A DNA stretch of 64,000 bases from Ananas comosus (GCF_001540865.1 NC_033621.1:16584191-16648190), one strand, 5' to 3'; positions 49,588 through 62,596 are shown, counted from the first letter of the stretch. Numbers and translations are program-made. Notes: a model not told the origin generated them from the sequence alone.

Positions 49588-52500
49588 GTAGTGTTCTTCG
49601 GGTTTAACTGTCGGAATAACTATAATATCAGCAACTAGTCGACACATCTGTAGAGTGTCGAGGTAAGCCGGAGTCATTTTGGTGTGAAATAGATGCGAAA
49701 AGGAACTCGGTGCACTAAAATAAGCCAAAACTGAAATTCTGATAGTTTAGGGCGCCCGGATCCAAAGTGCTATTTTGAATAGGATACCGAAGTCATTTCA
49801 CACCCAGTTTAGGGCGCCCAAAAGTTGAGCCCGAAAATTCATCTCGTGAATATTGATCGTGCTGACACGTGGCGTGTGGTAGGTGTGAGCCGCCAGAGCA
49901 GGATAGGCACACCAGACTGCTGCACGGGTGAGCCCATTTTGCCGGACTGTGGGAACGTGCTGATTAGGGCGCCCAGTTCTTGGTTTAGGGAGCCAAATTC
50001 CGAAATTTCCAACAGAGTAGCAGGTTTAACTCTTTTATTCTTGAGGCTTATTGTACCTAACCTACACCTCTATAAAAGCAAGGGGACGACCCCCTGTGTA
50101 ATATACCAAAACCTCGGTAGAGAATATTGGACTTCAGCCAAATTGACTAAAGCGTCCGAAAGAAAAAGCTAGAGAAAATCAAATTAACATTTTCACAATG
50201 TTGGAAGGGTTAAGAATGAGTCCTAAAAGAGTTATAATGGTTTTAGCATTGCTCGGCGCAAAAGGAAGTCAAATAAGTGCTAAAACTGCAGTCTGGGCAT
50301 TTTGTACCGATACAACATTGATGTTGTACCGGTACCACAATGCAGACCGAGAGAGAGAGCTCTCGGGTTTACCTCTGCGAAATGCTGTAACCGGTGACAA
50401 ACCAAATTAGTACCGGTACCAAGTGTATTACCCGCAGTAGCAGCTCTCGGGTTTGGTTCTGCGAGATCGTGTAACCGGTGACCAGGGACCTTGTACCGGT
50501 ACCAAGTGTCCCAGATAGCAGACTTGATCTGCTGCAAATAGAAATAAACGAAGGGTCTTTTTGCTATTGTAGCACCTTATAAATGACCCCAACCTTCCTC
50601 CCACCTGGTCATAACAGCAAACTCTTCTCTTCCTCTGATTTCTCTCTTTCTCTCTTTCTTTCTCTAGAGATCACTTTCAAGAGCGAGGAGGTGAAGGAGG
50701 AGAAGGCTTTGAAGGAGATTTTTGGAGGATTTGAAGGTTTGGGTCTCTCCTACAAGGTGGACTTGGGAGAGCTTAGGGCAAAGGTAAGGTTTTCTTGTAA
50801 GATCTAGGTTAGGGCTTGGATTTTATGCCATAGATTTTGGATTTGAGCTTCTTATAAGAATAGAAACCTTCTTGAGGCATGAACTCTATAAAAATCCATG
50901 GTAGCTTCGTGTGCTCTCATGGTGAACTTCTAGGGTTCATGTTGTATGTCCTAAAAATGGTTTGAAAGGCTTAGAAAAGGTTCTAAAAGAGTTTATAGAG
51001 GTTCAACAAGCTTTCTTTTGCTTGTTCTAGAGATCAAACCCAAAGATTTAACAAATGACATTGTCAGGGCACTGAAATTGGGGCTTTTGCCCTAGAGTGG
51101 TTTAAAAGCAAATTGACCTTGTATAAATCTAATTAGTGGTATTTCTAACAAGAATATGAACTCGGTTCGGTGATCTGACGAGTATATGCGAAGAAATTGA
51201 CGAAAAGGTCGATTTTGGTACAGATAGCCGTAGCACGCGGAATAGGCGCCCAAAAATTTCAAGAATTGAACTATAGCATCCTTACAACCATCTAAGGTGG
51301 GTGGTGCATTTCGAAAACGTTGAATTTTCTTTTATGTCTAAAGTGTTATTTTTGAGCATATGTGTATGTATTGAACATTGTGCATAGTAGGGTTGATTTG
51401 AGAGCATATGATGCATGTTGTGAGGACAAATGCATGAGAAATAATAGTAAAAGAGCAAGAACTTGTGTAACCCTATGTATGCATGATCAATGACAAGAAC
51501 CTAGTTGAGTTAGAGAACAAAAGTGACATGTTGACATAAATGTAGAGAGTGGCATTGATGAGTCTTGAATACTAGTGTTACAATAATGACATTAATGGGA
51601 CAAGAATACTAGAGTTGAACACTTAGAGAACAAGTGTGGCATTAGTGAATGAGTACAAAGAACAAAGTAGTGTTTATGACACTAGTGAAAGTTAAAAAAT
51701 GCAAGTAAAGAGAGATAGTGACATTATGACATAACAACCTTATAGTTAAGGGTCATATGGGCATTGCTTCCTTATAGTTAAGAAATGGATTGAATTTGGA
51801 ATCCTTATAGTTAAGGATTGGATCATACTCGCCTTTTACTCCTTGCTCAGAGGGCGGTAGCTCCCCCTCGGGCGATGAGCTCCGGAGTAGTCATCACTGG
51901 GTCGTAGTAGTTCTCCCCAGAGGACGGTCCTGTACGGGTTGTAGGAGTTTCTCCCCGATACTTGGGATTATGAGTTGGTGAGTCTATTGAGGGTGAAACC
52001 TATAGGTTAGCCTAGAGATTGGGTATTGGAAAGTGACCTTGCATTCATCATGAGCATTTCATTGAGCATATGATTGATTATATATATTGTTCATGCATAT
52101 TAGCTGTATTTTTTAGTTGGTTACTATCTATTCTTTCTTCTATTATGCCTAATTTAGACCTAGTGGGAAAGTCGGCGAGGTCGGCGGCCGAACCCACTAG
52201 GAACTTTGTTGTAGTTCTCACCCCACTATTTCCACAGAGCCGGGACCGAGCGAGCCTGTGGATGATCGCGGTAAGGGTATCGCGCCGTAGACAGTGACTT
52301 CCCTAGTCAGTTTTATTTTGCTAGTTACATTACCTTTTTATACCATCTTTTGTATTTTGATGGTTATAGTTGTTTAAATGAAAGAACATGAATGATGTAA
52401 AAGCTTATCTTTTTGAGAAAATACATTATGTTTATTTTGGTGATATTGTGATGTATAAAAGAAATGATGCAAAGATTGTAAAGGAATTTTATTAAAGATG

Positions 52501-53345
52501 TATGTATGAATGTGATTTAAAGTTAATCATATTATTTGTATGTTAACTAGTTAGTACTATCACTCTGGCTACTACTTGCCCTCGTGCAAGCCATTATGTT
52601 TGCTTCCGCATGTGTAAAATTTATACTCTATTTGTACTTGTTGTTGAGCCTTGGGCGGACAGGGGAGGCTCTATCCGTTCGACGTCTGTTCGACGTGCTC
52701 GAACCGGCCAAATAGGACCGGGCTCGGGGCGTGACACCCTAAGAGCTCTTTTCTTTTCTTTTCTTCATCTAAATCTCCTCCAAATCATCTCTACTCCATC
52801 TCCTCCTCTCAGCGGTGGATCCAGAACTGCAGGATTCAACAACAATCTCAGCAAATTGTGAAATTGTGACCTAGTTGGAGCTTCCACTTGCTGTGGGGAA
52901 TAATTTTCTGGATTGTAGATTTGAAGGAGTGTAGAGTAATTCTAATAGCAATTAATTTAGGTTTGTGAGGTTAATTTGCTGAAATTAACTTGAATTGTAG
53001 GTTTTGAGCTAAAATTGAGTTTTCTTGTGGAATTCTTAAACTTTTCTTAATCCGGTTCTAATTGTAGGTGGATTTTTGGATTTGGAATTGCTTTTCCATC
53101 TTTTCTCACCGATTTTGAAGCTTTCTTATCAAATTTTTTCATGTTGGAAAGGGGAGTTCATTTCAGATTTTGGATTTTCGAGGTTAGGTGTAGTTTTTGG
53201 GGCTTTGATGGGTTTTGTTTGATTTTTGGATCCAGTTTTTGGTGGAGGAGCTTTTGTTAGGTTATGTGAGGATCTACCCTACTTTTCTACTATTTTGGAT
53301 CCATTCCCATAGGAATTTCAGGTTAGGAACCTAGATTTGACTCAA
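49588..53345 (+). mobile_element. Family-C LTR, second copy, split by solo LTR d
   Basis: Starts TGTAGTGTTCTTCGGG. The sequence is interrupted at GACGACCCCCTG (50096) and resumes after 52736 with CCCTAAGAGC. The downstream part shows the same TTTGGAATTGCTTTTCCATC block as the first copy. It ends where gypsy coding remnants start. Confidence 0.55.
50097..52736 (+). mobile_element. Solo LTR (family A, copy d), 2640 bp
   Basis: Begins TGTAATATACCAAAAC and ends CTCGGGGCGTGACA, with flanks CCCTG and CCCTA (one mismatch). Contains TACCGGTACC palindromes (50322, 50410, 50495), (CT)n (50640-50670), AAAG/GTAAGG at 50784, and the conserved CCCACTAGGAACTTTG..GTTCTCACCCC..CCACAG ending 52237. Confidence 0.75.
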
Positions 53346-53382
53346 TCAAGGTAGAAATTGATATATACTGAAATTCTAGATT

Positions 53383-53895
53383 CTATTCTTCATGATTGCT
53401 CCAGTGCATCTTCACGTAGGGAATGTTTTGGTTCCGTAGTTCCTTCTCTTGGTGTGCTAGAATCCGAATTGATTGCTCCTTATAACTCAAATCCTCCGCT
53501 AACTCTAAATGAGCATAATCAATCACATGAGCCGGGTCGAAGACATACTTCCTAAGAGCCAAAACATTGAAGACATCATGAACACCTACAAGCCTAGGTG
53601 GCAAGGCGATGCGGTAGGCCATCGGTCCAACTCGCTCCAGAATCTCAAAAAGGCCACTATAGCGCAGGCTCAATTTTCCACGCACCCCAAATTTGTATAT
53701 TCCCTTAGATGGCGATACTTTTAGGAAAACATAATTTCCAACCTGGAACTCAAGGTCTCGTTGTCGAGTATCTGCATAGCTTTTTTGTCGACTTTGAGCT
53801 GTCAGAAGGTGTCATTGTGCAAGCTTCACCTTTTCCTTAGTTTTGACCAAGATGTCCGGGCCCAAAGTCTTTTGTTCACCCACAGCACTCCAATA
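53383..53895 (-). pseudogene. Gypsy integrase C-terminus/chromodomain remnant
   Basis: On the minus strand the frame shows AQSRQKSYAD-like, FLKVSPSKG-like, LSLRYSGLFEILERVG, PPRLVGVHDVFNV and then RNQNIPYVKMHWSNHEE, where the match ends. It matches the same part of the chromovirus at 19809-20297 residue for residue with many substitutions. The integrase core upstream is missing: the sequence joins LTR-like DNA at about 53899. A deleted, old copy. Confidence 0.85.
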
Positions 53896-53898
53896 TAG

Positions 53899-55414
53899 AC
53901 ATAGACCCTATAATGCATGATTTCTACACATATATACACATATGATCAAAATGGCAATATAGACATAAAAAGAAATCCAACCATTTCGGATAGCACCACC
54001 TACCTCGTATCGATGTCTAGAAGCAAGAAACCAAGCCTCGCGATTTATCATCGCCGATTCGGCTCGACCCAAGCCTAACGAACGAAAATCGACAAAATCT
54101 CCCAATCGAACACCGCAACCTCGTCGTAATCTAAAATGAAGTTGTCCCTCGCATTAAACTACCCTTCAATTAATTGGAGATTTACAAGGTCAATTTGGTT
54201 CCAAATCTCATAGGGACAAAAGCCCCAAATCTAACCCTAGGTTTCTTGCTCCACAAGAAAACCCCAAATCCATGATAAATCTTTTGATTAAACTAGTTTA
54301 GCATCATCTAGAGATCCTAGATACATCAATTTTATGCTATCATCTCTCTCTATCAACATATAAATTATATACACATCCATATGGCTACGAATAGACAAAA
54401 GAGGAAGTTCGCCGTTTTTGGCGACTCGGAACCCACCTAGCGTGCGAATTCAACGAAAAGGATGATCATCGAAGTGGAAAGATGTTCTGCTGCCTCCACC
54501 CAATCCATGTGCAGCCACAACACTCCGGAAGTCACTGAAAAATCCCTCTACGAAACGCTCGCAAAAGCGGCTCCTAAATCACATAGAATCGATTTCTAAA
54601 CTTTAATTTCAATGAAAATCCATCCAAAACACATCTCCTAAGATCCAATATGAAGAATCCACCAAAAAAATCCTATTCAAAATTATAATAATAAAATACT
54701 ACCTCGCAATCGAAGCGCCGGAAAAATCCAACACACGAGGAGGCTCGATCGGCTCGTCAAACGGCCCAAGAAATATCTTTATTTTTCTTCTTCTCCTCTT
54801 TTCCCCTTCCTTTTCCTCTCCCTTTCTCTCTCTTGCATACACGTTCAAGGTGGAGAAGCTTCAAGAGGCCTCTCAGGTAACTTAGTGGAGATCCATTAAG
54901 CAATGTAACAATTGATCGTAGGTTCACAAGAATTAAGCATACAAACTTTAGTCCAATTAAGAATCTGATACTTTTCGCTGGAGCCCTTCTGAATGTCTGT
55001 TTGTACTCAAATTTGACAGTCAGACTCTATTAAAATTAATCAGAAGAACATGATCTTAATTTTCTAGTTTCGAACCATTTTTTGTCACCGAAAGGTCTAC
55101 TGACTAAAATCTCTATCAGATTGCTGTTATTTTCTGTTTCCACTTTCCGAGTGTCAGAATGGCATGAAACTTTAAATCTAACGGCAGAAAAATAATTTCT
55201 CCACATTCTCAAATTTTCATAATTTTCTGACACTATAATTTTTCTGCTAAAAAATAAGCTCCGTTTCTTACCGAAAATTATAAATCTGCTGTTTTCATTT
55301 CAATTTCAATACAAGTCATTTTCGACTTATATTTTACTTCTCTAAGTCCAATAAACATAGTATCTCATACTATTTTTATTTATACTTACTTTTATATTAA
55401 AAATCCGATACACT
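53899..55414 (-). mobile_element. Partial family-A LTR attached to the integrase remnant
   Basis: The inverse of blocks in solo LTR c is seen, especially 54956-55414 against 41978-42430 (CAAATTTGACAGTC, TTTCTGACAC, TTTTACTTCT). It ends ATCCGATACACTACA. The TGTCACGCCCC side is missing, so an internal deletion joined integrase to the middle of the 5' LTR. Confidence 0.7.
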
Positions 55415-55900
55415 ACAACCTTAGCCCAAAAGAACCCCAGCATGAGCCTTGCTGGAGCAGTCCAGGGACAGCAAAGGGGTTGCTTCCACTTGTACGGCAA
55501 AGAGGGCTGGCACCAACATACGGGGTCGGTCTTGACGGCAGGGGCCCACAGAAGGCAGCAGTTGGCGGCGAAGATGCAACAGTGGCGGCTTAGGAGAGCC
55601 ACAGCCACGAGCTCCAACTCGGGTTCTAATTGGAAGCTGAGCACAAAGGTAATAGGGATGGCGGCGGCGGCGGCTAGGGTTGCCGGAGCCCTTCCCGACG
55701 GCTGCAGTTGCAGCCAAATCCAAGTAAGAGGAAGAGAGGGGAAGCCCGAGGAGAGAGAGAGAAGGATAGAGAGAAAGACTCGAGCCGGCCATGTCGCCAG
55801 TCAAGGAGGCCGCCGACGGTGACCACGAGCTGGTGGGGGTTCCCAGGGGCGGCAGTTAGGGGGTATGGGCTAGGTTAGGGTTCCAACCATCTCACACATG
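55415..55900. other. GC-rich gene-free stretch
   Basis: Open frames occur on both strands because of GGCGGCGG/CTCTCTCT composition (55655-55780). I see no domain, and the sequence resembles LTR leader DNA more than a gene. Confidence 0.45.
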
Positions 55901-55918
55901 TAACAATATATATATATA

Positions 55919-56170
55919 GAATTATGCTACTATACTATCAATAGTACCAAGCCCTCGGTACTATTGAGTTTTTGGCCGTTGGATGAAAGGATGTGCATTT
56001 AGGATGATAGTGGTCCTCGGTTAAATTGATAGTGGTCCCTAGGGTTGAGTGGGTGGTTGGTTTAATAGTATAATCTAAGGGGTGGAAATGATCAAAGGGT
56101 AGATCTAACAGTAGAAAACTCAATAGTACCAAGGGCTTAATACTATCAATAGTATAGTAACCGGACTCAT
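55919..56170. mobile_element. MITE with about 50-bp inverted repeats
   Basis: CTACTATACTATCAATAGTACCAAG..GTACTATTGAG near the left is inversely repeated at 56115-56165. TA-rich flanks on both sides would suit a TA target. About 250 bp, no coding sequence. Confidence 0.7.
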
Positions 56171-56201
56171 ATATATATATATATATATATATATTATGTA
56201 G

Positions 56202-56433
56202 GGCTACTGTGCAATTAGGAGTACAGCAACCCTTGTGCTCCTAACTTTCTAACTATCCATTAAGTTTGATAGGTGGTTAGAATGAGAGAGGGAGGAGATA
56301 TTGGGGAGAAATTGGGTGTTTCAATTTCTCTTCACTACCTCATCCCTCTCTCATTCTAACCACCCATCAAACTTGATGGGTCGTTAGAAAGTTAGGAGGA
56401 TAAGGGCTGCTATGCTCCTAATAGCACAGTAGC
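56202..56433. mobile_element. Foldback MITE (about 90-bp arms)
   Basis: The left arm GGGCTACTGTGCAATTAGGAG..GGTTAGAATGAGAGAGG is inversely repeated at 56345-56433, leaving a loop of about 50 bp. The following LTR begins exactly at its right tip (GTAGC/TGTCACG). Confidence 0.75.
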
Positions 56434-58099
56434 TGTCACGCCCCGAACCCGATCCTATTTGGTCGGTTCGGACCCGTCAAATAGACGCCGAATGGAGAGA
56501 GTCTCCCCTGTCCGCCCAAGGATCAACATTCTGTACAAATAGAATATGAATTTTGTACAAAACGGAAGCATACACAATGGCTTGCACGAGGGCAAGCAAT
56601 AGCCAATAGTGAAAGTAATGAACTACGCTTAGAAAATCATTTATATATTTTTTTTGCATCATTTCTTCTCTTTTACATCACATGATCTCAAAATATAAGT
56701 TCTTACATTTAAATATAAAATCTTTAATAACATTCATGTTTCTTTTTTTTTTCTTTAACATCTATAGTCATCAAAATACACACTACAGGAAAAAGCCTCT
56801 GTAGAGGCGGTTGTTCAAAGACGGTTGTAACAACCGCCTCTACGAAATCTGATAGGGACGTTTTAGAGGCGTTTTTAAAAACCCGCCTCTAAAATCCTGA
56901 AAAATAAAAATCTAAAATTCTTTTCCCCCCAAATACACTATTCCTAAAAAAACCCTAAATCCATTTGCCCCCAAATACACTATCCTAAAAAAACCCTAAA
57001 TCCATTTCCCCCTAAACCTGCAGCCACCTCCAACTCTCTCCTCCCAAAAACCCACTTCGATCTCCATCCCTCTTCTCCCAAAAAATCGACGGTGATGACC
57101 GATCTTTCCCCGACGGCTGTCGCACTCCCAGGGCGGGTCCGGTGAGGTGTCGCGTCTGCTTCGGCGACCTCTCCCCATCAAAGTTATCTGGTATGCGGCG
57201 CACCCCCCCCTTCGACCTTTCTCCGGCAGCAGACCAACCTCCCCAGACGCCGCCGTTTTTTCTCCTGTAGCGCACCAGCCCCCTACCCCCCGACGCCGCC
57301 CTTTTTTCTCCGGCAGCGCACCAGTACTCCGACAGCATACCAACCCCCTCCGCCCTCCTTCTGGCAGCGGCCCCCGTCCCTCTGCCCCTCCCTGCCCCTT
57401 TCCGCAGCCCCGCGCCCCTCTCCGCAGTGCCGCACCGGAGAAAAAAGGTTATTTATCATACCCCAGCTATCTTAATTTTTACTTAAAATGATATCTTAAG
57501 ACCCATTTCTTTTCCACTGTTTATGCCCCCCAAGTGATTTGTGTCCAACGTGTACTTAGCCTTATTATAATATCCTCTCACTCTTCTTNAGGCCATTTTT
57601 GCAAATAAAATTTATTGGGCTAGTAGTAAAAACACAGAATTTTGAGGGGGCGAAATGTTAAATAACAAACAACTTAACTAATTTTGTCGTGACTCGATAC
57701 CAAAAGCGGCAAAAGGTCCGGCCCGAAGATTGAAATAAAAAACCTTGGACCAGTGCTCCGGTCTAGACCGGGCATGTTGAACCTAGTCCGTATCCGGCCC
57801 ATCCGGCCGGTTGAAAATATATAATGAACTGCCTAAATTAAAAAAAAAAACAAAAAATAAGTCACCTCTAGGGGCGGCAATCCAGCTCGCGTTCGGCTCG
57901 AGATGACTCGAGATCGAATCGCTCATTTAGTAAACAAGTCGAACACGAGCTGAAATTTTTAGCTCATTTAATGAATGAGCTGAACGCGAGCTGAGGTCAG
58001 CTCGCTCTTATTCGGCTCGTTAACAGCTTGAATATATAAATTTTTTATATTTGTATAATTTATTTAATTTATATTTATATATATAAATAAATAATTATA

Positions 58100-58102
58100 T
58101 AT

Positions 58103-58149
<47 letters not shown>
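58100..58149. repeat. (TA)n microsatellite
   Basis: About 22 uninterrupted TA units inside the CACTA element. Confidence 0.92.
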
Positions 58150-58155
<6 letters not shown>

Positions 58156-59126
58156 GGGATTCTCAACATACAGGTTAATTTTGTATGAAATCTAGGGATG
58201 GATCTCGGACCAGGCTTCATTCCTCAAACTTTGCTTTCTATACAATGATAAAGCAAGTTATTTTTTTGTGGAAAAAGAAAAGAGAAAAAAAGCAGGTGAT
58301 AACTCTTATAGGTAAAATATTGTAAGCTATTTCTGCTTTGTGCGCATTATCCATTTAACGTTAATAGTTTCTCTGGCTAAAGAGCAGTCCTTTCTCTTTT
58401 CCAATATGTTCTTCCTTCAATAATGTTTTAAAGATCTAAAACTAGGCTATGGTTTTATCTTTTCATTGGATAGAAAATCTTCAGAAGTTTCTTATAGCTT
58501 ATTATGTGGATTTTAGCTGTTTATTATTAGTAGTACAGTTACTAATATATCTTGTATGTGCACATCTTTACATTGGCAAAAAAATCAGTAACATTTTGGG
58601 ACTTCTAATTTACGTGAATGAAAGCAATATTGCCTAGTTAATATTGTAGTGTTGCACTGTTGAAGGTTTTCGACATTTATTTTATTATATTCTTTATTCT
58701 TGATAATCCAACTATATGTAGAAGATCTTAGATATAATCTTCTTTTTATGGTTGGTGCAATTAAAGTGGCAGCATATAAGTATATTGAAGAACTTCCCCT
58801 TTCACTCATCCTTAATTAATTTAGATGTTAATTTTTCAGCATTTTACAGAATCCATTTTCTGAGATTTTTTGCAGATTAATTCTTTGGTTACTGGGAGTA
58901 AGAATTAATATTCTTACTTAGAAATGATTTGTGGTGTATATTTTAAATCAAAAGTTTATATCCCTGCGCATTGTCATTTGCCACTTCATTACATTTGTTA
59001 CTGCAACTACCTCATTATTTTACATTCTTGGGCATTATCTGGACTAATTCAAAAATTCTAGTTAAATCAACGTTGCAAATTTGAGTTTAATTTTAGCATT
59101 AGTTATTACCTATTAATTAACTATTA

Positions 59127-59245
59127 ATGGTGGAAGCACTAGATCAGGTGGTCTCACCCGAGCTCACGAGGCCACACCACGTGGCGAGGAAGTTCCAGGC
59201 CTGGCCGCAGCACGAAGGAGTTGACGCCGTCGTTAAGAGGAGCAT
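59127..59245 (+). pseudogene. Exon-like segment in the CACTA element, function unknown
   Basis: The frame from 59127 reads MVEALDQVVSPELTRPHHVA, then RKFQAWPQHEGVDAVVKRSIG, and meets a donor-like AAG/GTACCT. It is GC-richer than the surrounding DNA, as expected for coding sequence. The segment at about 59455-59540 (ending SPNIHSSNASHDPTNGG) follows a TTTTAG acceptor-like site and recurs in the decayed copy at 7820-7905. I do not recognise the protein. It may be the 3' end of a transposon gene or of a captured host gene. Confidence 0.35.
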
Positions 59246-59972
59246 CGGAAGGTACCTTACCTACATAGCTGCCACATCATATCATCATCCAAAGATTACA
59301 ATTCTTTTCTTTTTGTTCTAATTAAATTAATTAAATATGTAGGTTCGAGCTCAAGTACTTCGATCCATCTAAATTTTTATCCTCAACAAATTTTATTGAT
59401 TTTTTATATAATTAATAATTTCTATATTGTTTGATTCTTTTAGGTGGTTGCGGGCAATAATAATTTGGTCGATGCGCTTTCTCCGAACATTCATTCATCG
59501 AATGCGAGTCACGATCCTACAAATGGAGGACATAAATAAAGCTAATTAATTTTTTGTAAACAGTTGACAACTCAAGTGTTGGCTAATTTTGGAAGTGTTT
59601 AAACTTTTTCATTACCTATGTTGCTTCTATGCTATAGACATTGAATGAGGTCATGTTTTGGATTATAAAGTATCTTGAATTATGAATTTTTTGTGAATGT
59701 CAACTTTATTTGGTATTGGAAATTATTTTGCTTGTGTTATTAATGTATGTTGTAAATTAAATGTTAAGTTTGATATGCATTTATTATTTGATATCATATG
59801 TTTGTCAATGAAATTGTAATGTTATGTGCAACAAATAAGTATTGAATTAAAATTTTTTATGCTATTTCTTACGTAGAGGCGGTTCAAACCGCCTCTAAAT
59901 ATTATTGATTGTTTGCTTACCTGTAGAGGCAGTGGCAACCGCCTCTAAAGAGCAAACCGCACTAAAAAATAT

Positions 59973-60124
59973 TAGAGGCGGTTTAAACCGCCTCTATGAT
60001 ACGACATTAATAGAGGCGGTTTAAACCGCCTCTATGATACGACATTACTAGAGGCGGTTTAAACCGCCTCTATGATATGACATTAATAGGGGCGGTTTAA
60101 ACCGCCTCTATGTTATTAAAAAAT
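59973..60124. repeat. Four 38-bp tandem repeats, each a 24-bp perfect palindrome
   Basis: The units start at 59973, 60011, 60049 and 60087. Each contains TAGAGGCGGTTTAAACCGCC followed by TCTA (palindrome, slightly changed to AGGGGCGG in the last) and the spacer TGATACGACATTA. Together with the flanking single motifs they form the subterminal array of the CACTA element, where the transposon's own DNA-binding protein would act. Confidence 0.92.
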
Positions 60125-62532
60125 AAAATTAAAATCATAAAAAAAATAAATAAAAAATTATATTGAGGTGGTTCAAACCGCCCCTATCGGACCGCCTCTA
60201 GCATTCCCCGGCGGTCGGTAAAACCGCCTCTACGGACGTAGAGGCGCTATCTACGCCGGCATTTTAGAGGCGGTCGCTAAAACCGCCTCTACAATTCCTA
60301 GAGGCGGTTTAAACCGCCTCTACAGGCGGTAAAAACCGCCTCTACAGGCGGTAAAAACTGCCTCTACAAGCCTGTTTTCTTGTAGTGACAAAAAGGTGAT
60401 GTATAAAGTATGCAACTACAAAATGAAAACCCACTTGGAAGGTCTCTATCTAGGGCGCGATGCCCTAACCGCGGTCGTCCGCCGGCTCGCTCGGTCCCGA
60501 CTCTGTGAAAATAGTGGAGTGAGAACTACAACAAAGTTCCCAGTGGGTTCGGCAACCGACCGCGCCGACATTCCCACTAGGTCTAAATCAGGCATAATAG
60601 AAGAATAGATAGATAGCAACCAAGCTAAAGCAAATGCAGCTAATATGCATGAATAATAAATTATACTATGCTCAAAATAGAACTCATGATGAATGTAAGG
60701 TCACTGCTCAGAACCGAATCTCTAGGTTAGCCCGTAGGTTTTGCCCACAATAATCTCACCAACTAAAATCCCAGTATCGGGGAGACTACTACACCCGACG
60801 GGACTGTCATCTGGGGAGACTACTACACCCAGTGATGACAACTCCGGAGCGCATCGCTCGAGAGGGAGCTACCACCCTCGAGCAAGGACTTATAGGTGAG
60901 CATGATCCAATCCTTAACTATAAGGATGTCGAGTTCAATCCATTCCTTAACTATAAGGAAAGCAGGCACTATGACCCTTAACTCTAGGTTTGAAATTGTC
61001 ATAATGTCACTATCACTCTTTTACTTGTATTCTTTACTTTCACTAGTGTCATATACACTACTATGTTCTTGTACGCATGCCACACTTATTTTCTAAGTGT
61101 CCCAACTCTAGCATTCTCGACTCATCAATGTCACTTTCTACTTCTATGTCAAGATGTCACATTTGTTTACTAAGTCCACTAAGTCTTGTCACTTGTCATG
61201 CATAAATAAGGTTTATAAAATTCTCACATTCTTACTAGTACCTCACATGCATTTGTACTCACAACATGCAATAAATGGCTCAAATATAACCGTACTATGA
61301 AATTTATGCTCAATACACATATGCTCAAATATGACACTTTAGACATAAAAGGAATTCCGAGCTCTTCGGATTGCACCACCCACCTTGGATGGTTGAGAGG
61401 ATGCTATAGTGAATTTCTTGGAATTTTTGAAGCTCTATTTTCTCGCCTGCGGCAAAACGAAGCCAAATTAGGCTTTTTCTTAATAACTTAATCTAGACCT
61501 TTTCGTAATGTCAAACGGAGTTGTCCCAGGCGTCGGGAATACCCCCAATTAGATTTCTACAAGGTCAATATGCCTTAGAAACATCCGAAGGCAAAAGCCC
61601 CAAAATTCATGGCCTAACAATGCCATAAGGGAATTTCTCCTAGATTGATCTCATTTCTAAGCAAAAACTAGCTTAAAAACACCTAGAAAGCATGCTAATA
61701 TCATTACTAAACCTTTAGAACCATTCCTAGGGCATCAACTTTGGATTCTAACAATCCACCATGAGAAGGTTCCAAGAAAACCATAATTTCATGGAGTTCA
61801 AAGCACTAACATGCTTTTAGAGCTTCTAAGAAATCCAAAACTCTAAAACATAGGGTTTAAAACCAAACCCTAGAAGAAATCTTGCGTGAACTCATCTTTG
61901 CCACAAGCTATCCCCAAGTTCTTCTTGAAGGAGAGCTTCTAAAGTCACCAAGACCACCAAATCCACATTCTCCAACTTCTACTCCTTCAATCCTTGCCCT
62001 AGGGCAAGAGTTCTAGAGAGAGAAAGAGGAAAATGAGAGGAGGATGAGAAATGGCTGTGGGAGAGAGAGAAGAGTAGGGTTGGGGTATTAACATATTGTA
62101 ACAATTACAACAAAACCCTCCAAACACTTGTATTTGTAGCAGTTTTCATTTTGTTGTCAGACCCAAAGTGTACCGGTACACTTTAGGGTGTCACCGGTAA
62201 CACGATCGCGTATGGCCAAACCCGAGAGCAGCTCCCTCGAATTTGGGGCATTTGTACCGGTACACTTTCATTTTGTACCGGTACACTTGTCTGTACCGGT
62301 GACAACTCGATGGTTGTACCGGTACACATTACCCAGACTTGGTTTTTGGCTCCGTTTCGATTCTATTTCGTGCCGATCGATGCCAAAACCCTTCTAACAC
62401 TTCTAGAACTCATTTTTAACCCTTCAAACACTATTGGTAGGTTAATTGGAACTCGCCCAATTAATCCATTCGCACACTTTAGTCAATTTGGCTAAAGTTC
62501 GCTATTTTCTATCGAGGTTTCGATACATTACA

Positions 62533-62552
62533 TTCTCAACCCCTTAAAATTA
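62533..62552 (-). promoter_or_regulatory. Polypurine tract of the right-edge chromovirus
   Basis: Minus-strand AAGGGGTTGAGAA directly precedes the TGTAATG start of the LTR. Confidence 0.78.
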
Positions 62553-62596
62553 GTTTCGTCCACGAAACTTACTTAATTTAAACTTAAACTCATATC

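Larger units (their letters stand above)
56781..60387 (+). mobile_element. Non-autonomous CACTA (En/Spm-type) transposon, 3607 bp
   Basis: The ends CACTACAGGAAAAA and TTTTCTTGTAGTG are inverse, and a 3-bp TSD ACA lies on both sides (56778-56780 and 60388-60390). Copies of the GAGGCGGTT motif flank both ends: a few at 56800-56890 and more than twenty at 59874-60370. No TNP2/transposase-like frame is seen. The interior includes a C-rich segment at 57000-57470, a GAGCTCG..GGCTCG hAT-like scrap (57870-58035), a (TA)n run, and short exon-like pieces near 59127-59245 and 59455-59540. An N lies at 57590. Confidence 0.9.
56434..62532 (-). repeat. 3' LTR of the right-edge chromovirus, split by a CACTA element
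   Basis: It starts TGTCACGCCCCGAACC and ends CGATACATTACA. Removing the CACTA with one ACA copy leaves about 2.49 kb, the same size as the LTRs at 17242 and 24887. It contains, on the minus strand, TGTACCGGTACA palindromes (62166-62330) and the CCCACTGGGAACTTTGTTGTAGTTCTCAC module (60504-60550). The element's other LTR lies outside the window. Confidence 0.85.

Noticed and set aside
55421..55822. Two overlapping frames of about 126 codons on opposite strands
   Set aside because: GC/CT-rich composition keeps both open; no motif, signal or homology is recognised.
57012..57491. Pro/Arg-rich frames in the CACTA element
   Set aside because: C-rich low-complexity sequence open on both strands; not enough to call an exon.
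59860..60380. A CRISPR-like array
   Set aside because: The repeats are palindromic subterminal motifs of a plant CACTA transposon, with identical spacers and no cas genes.
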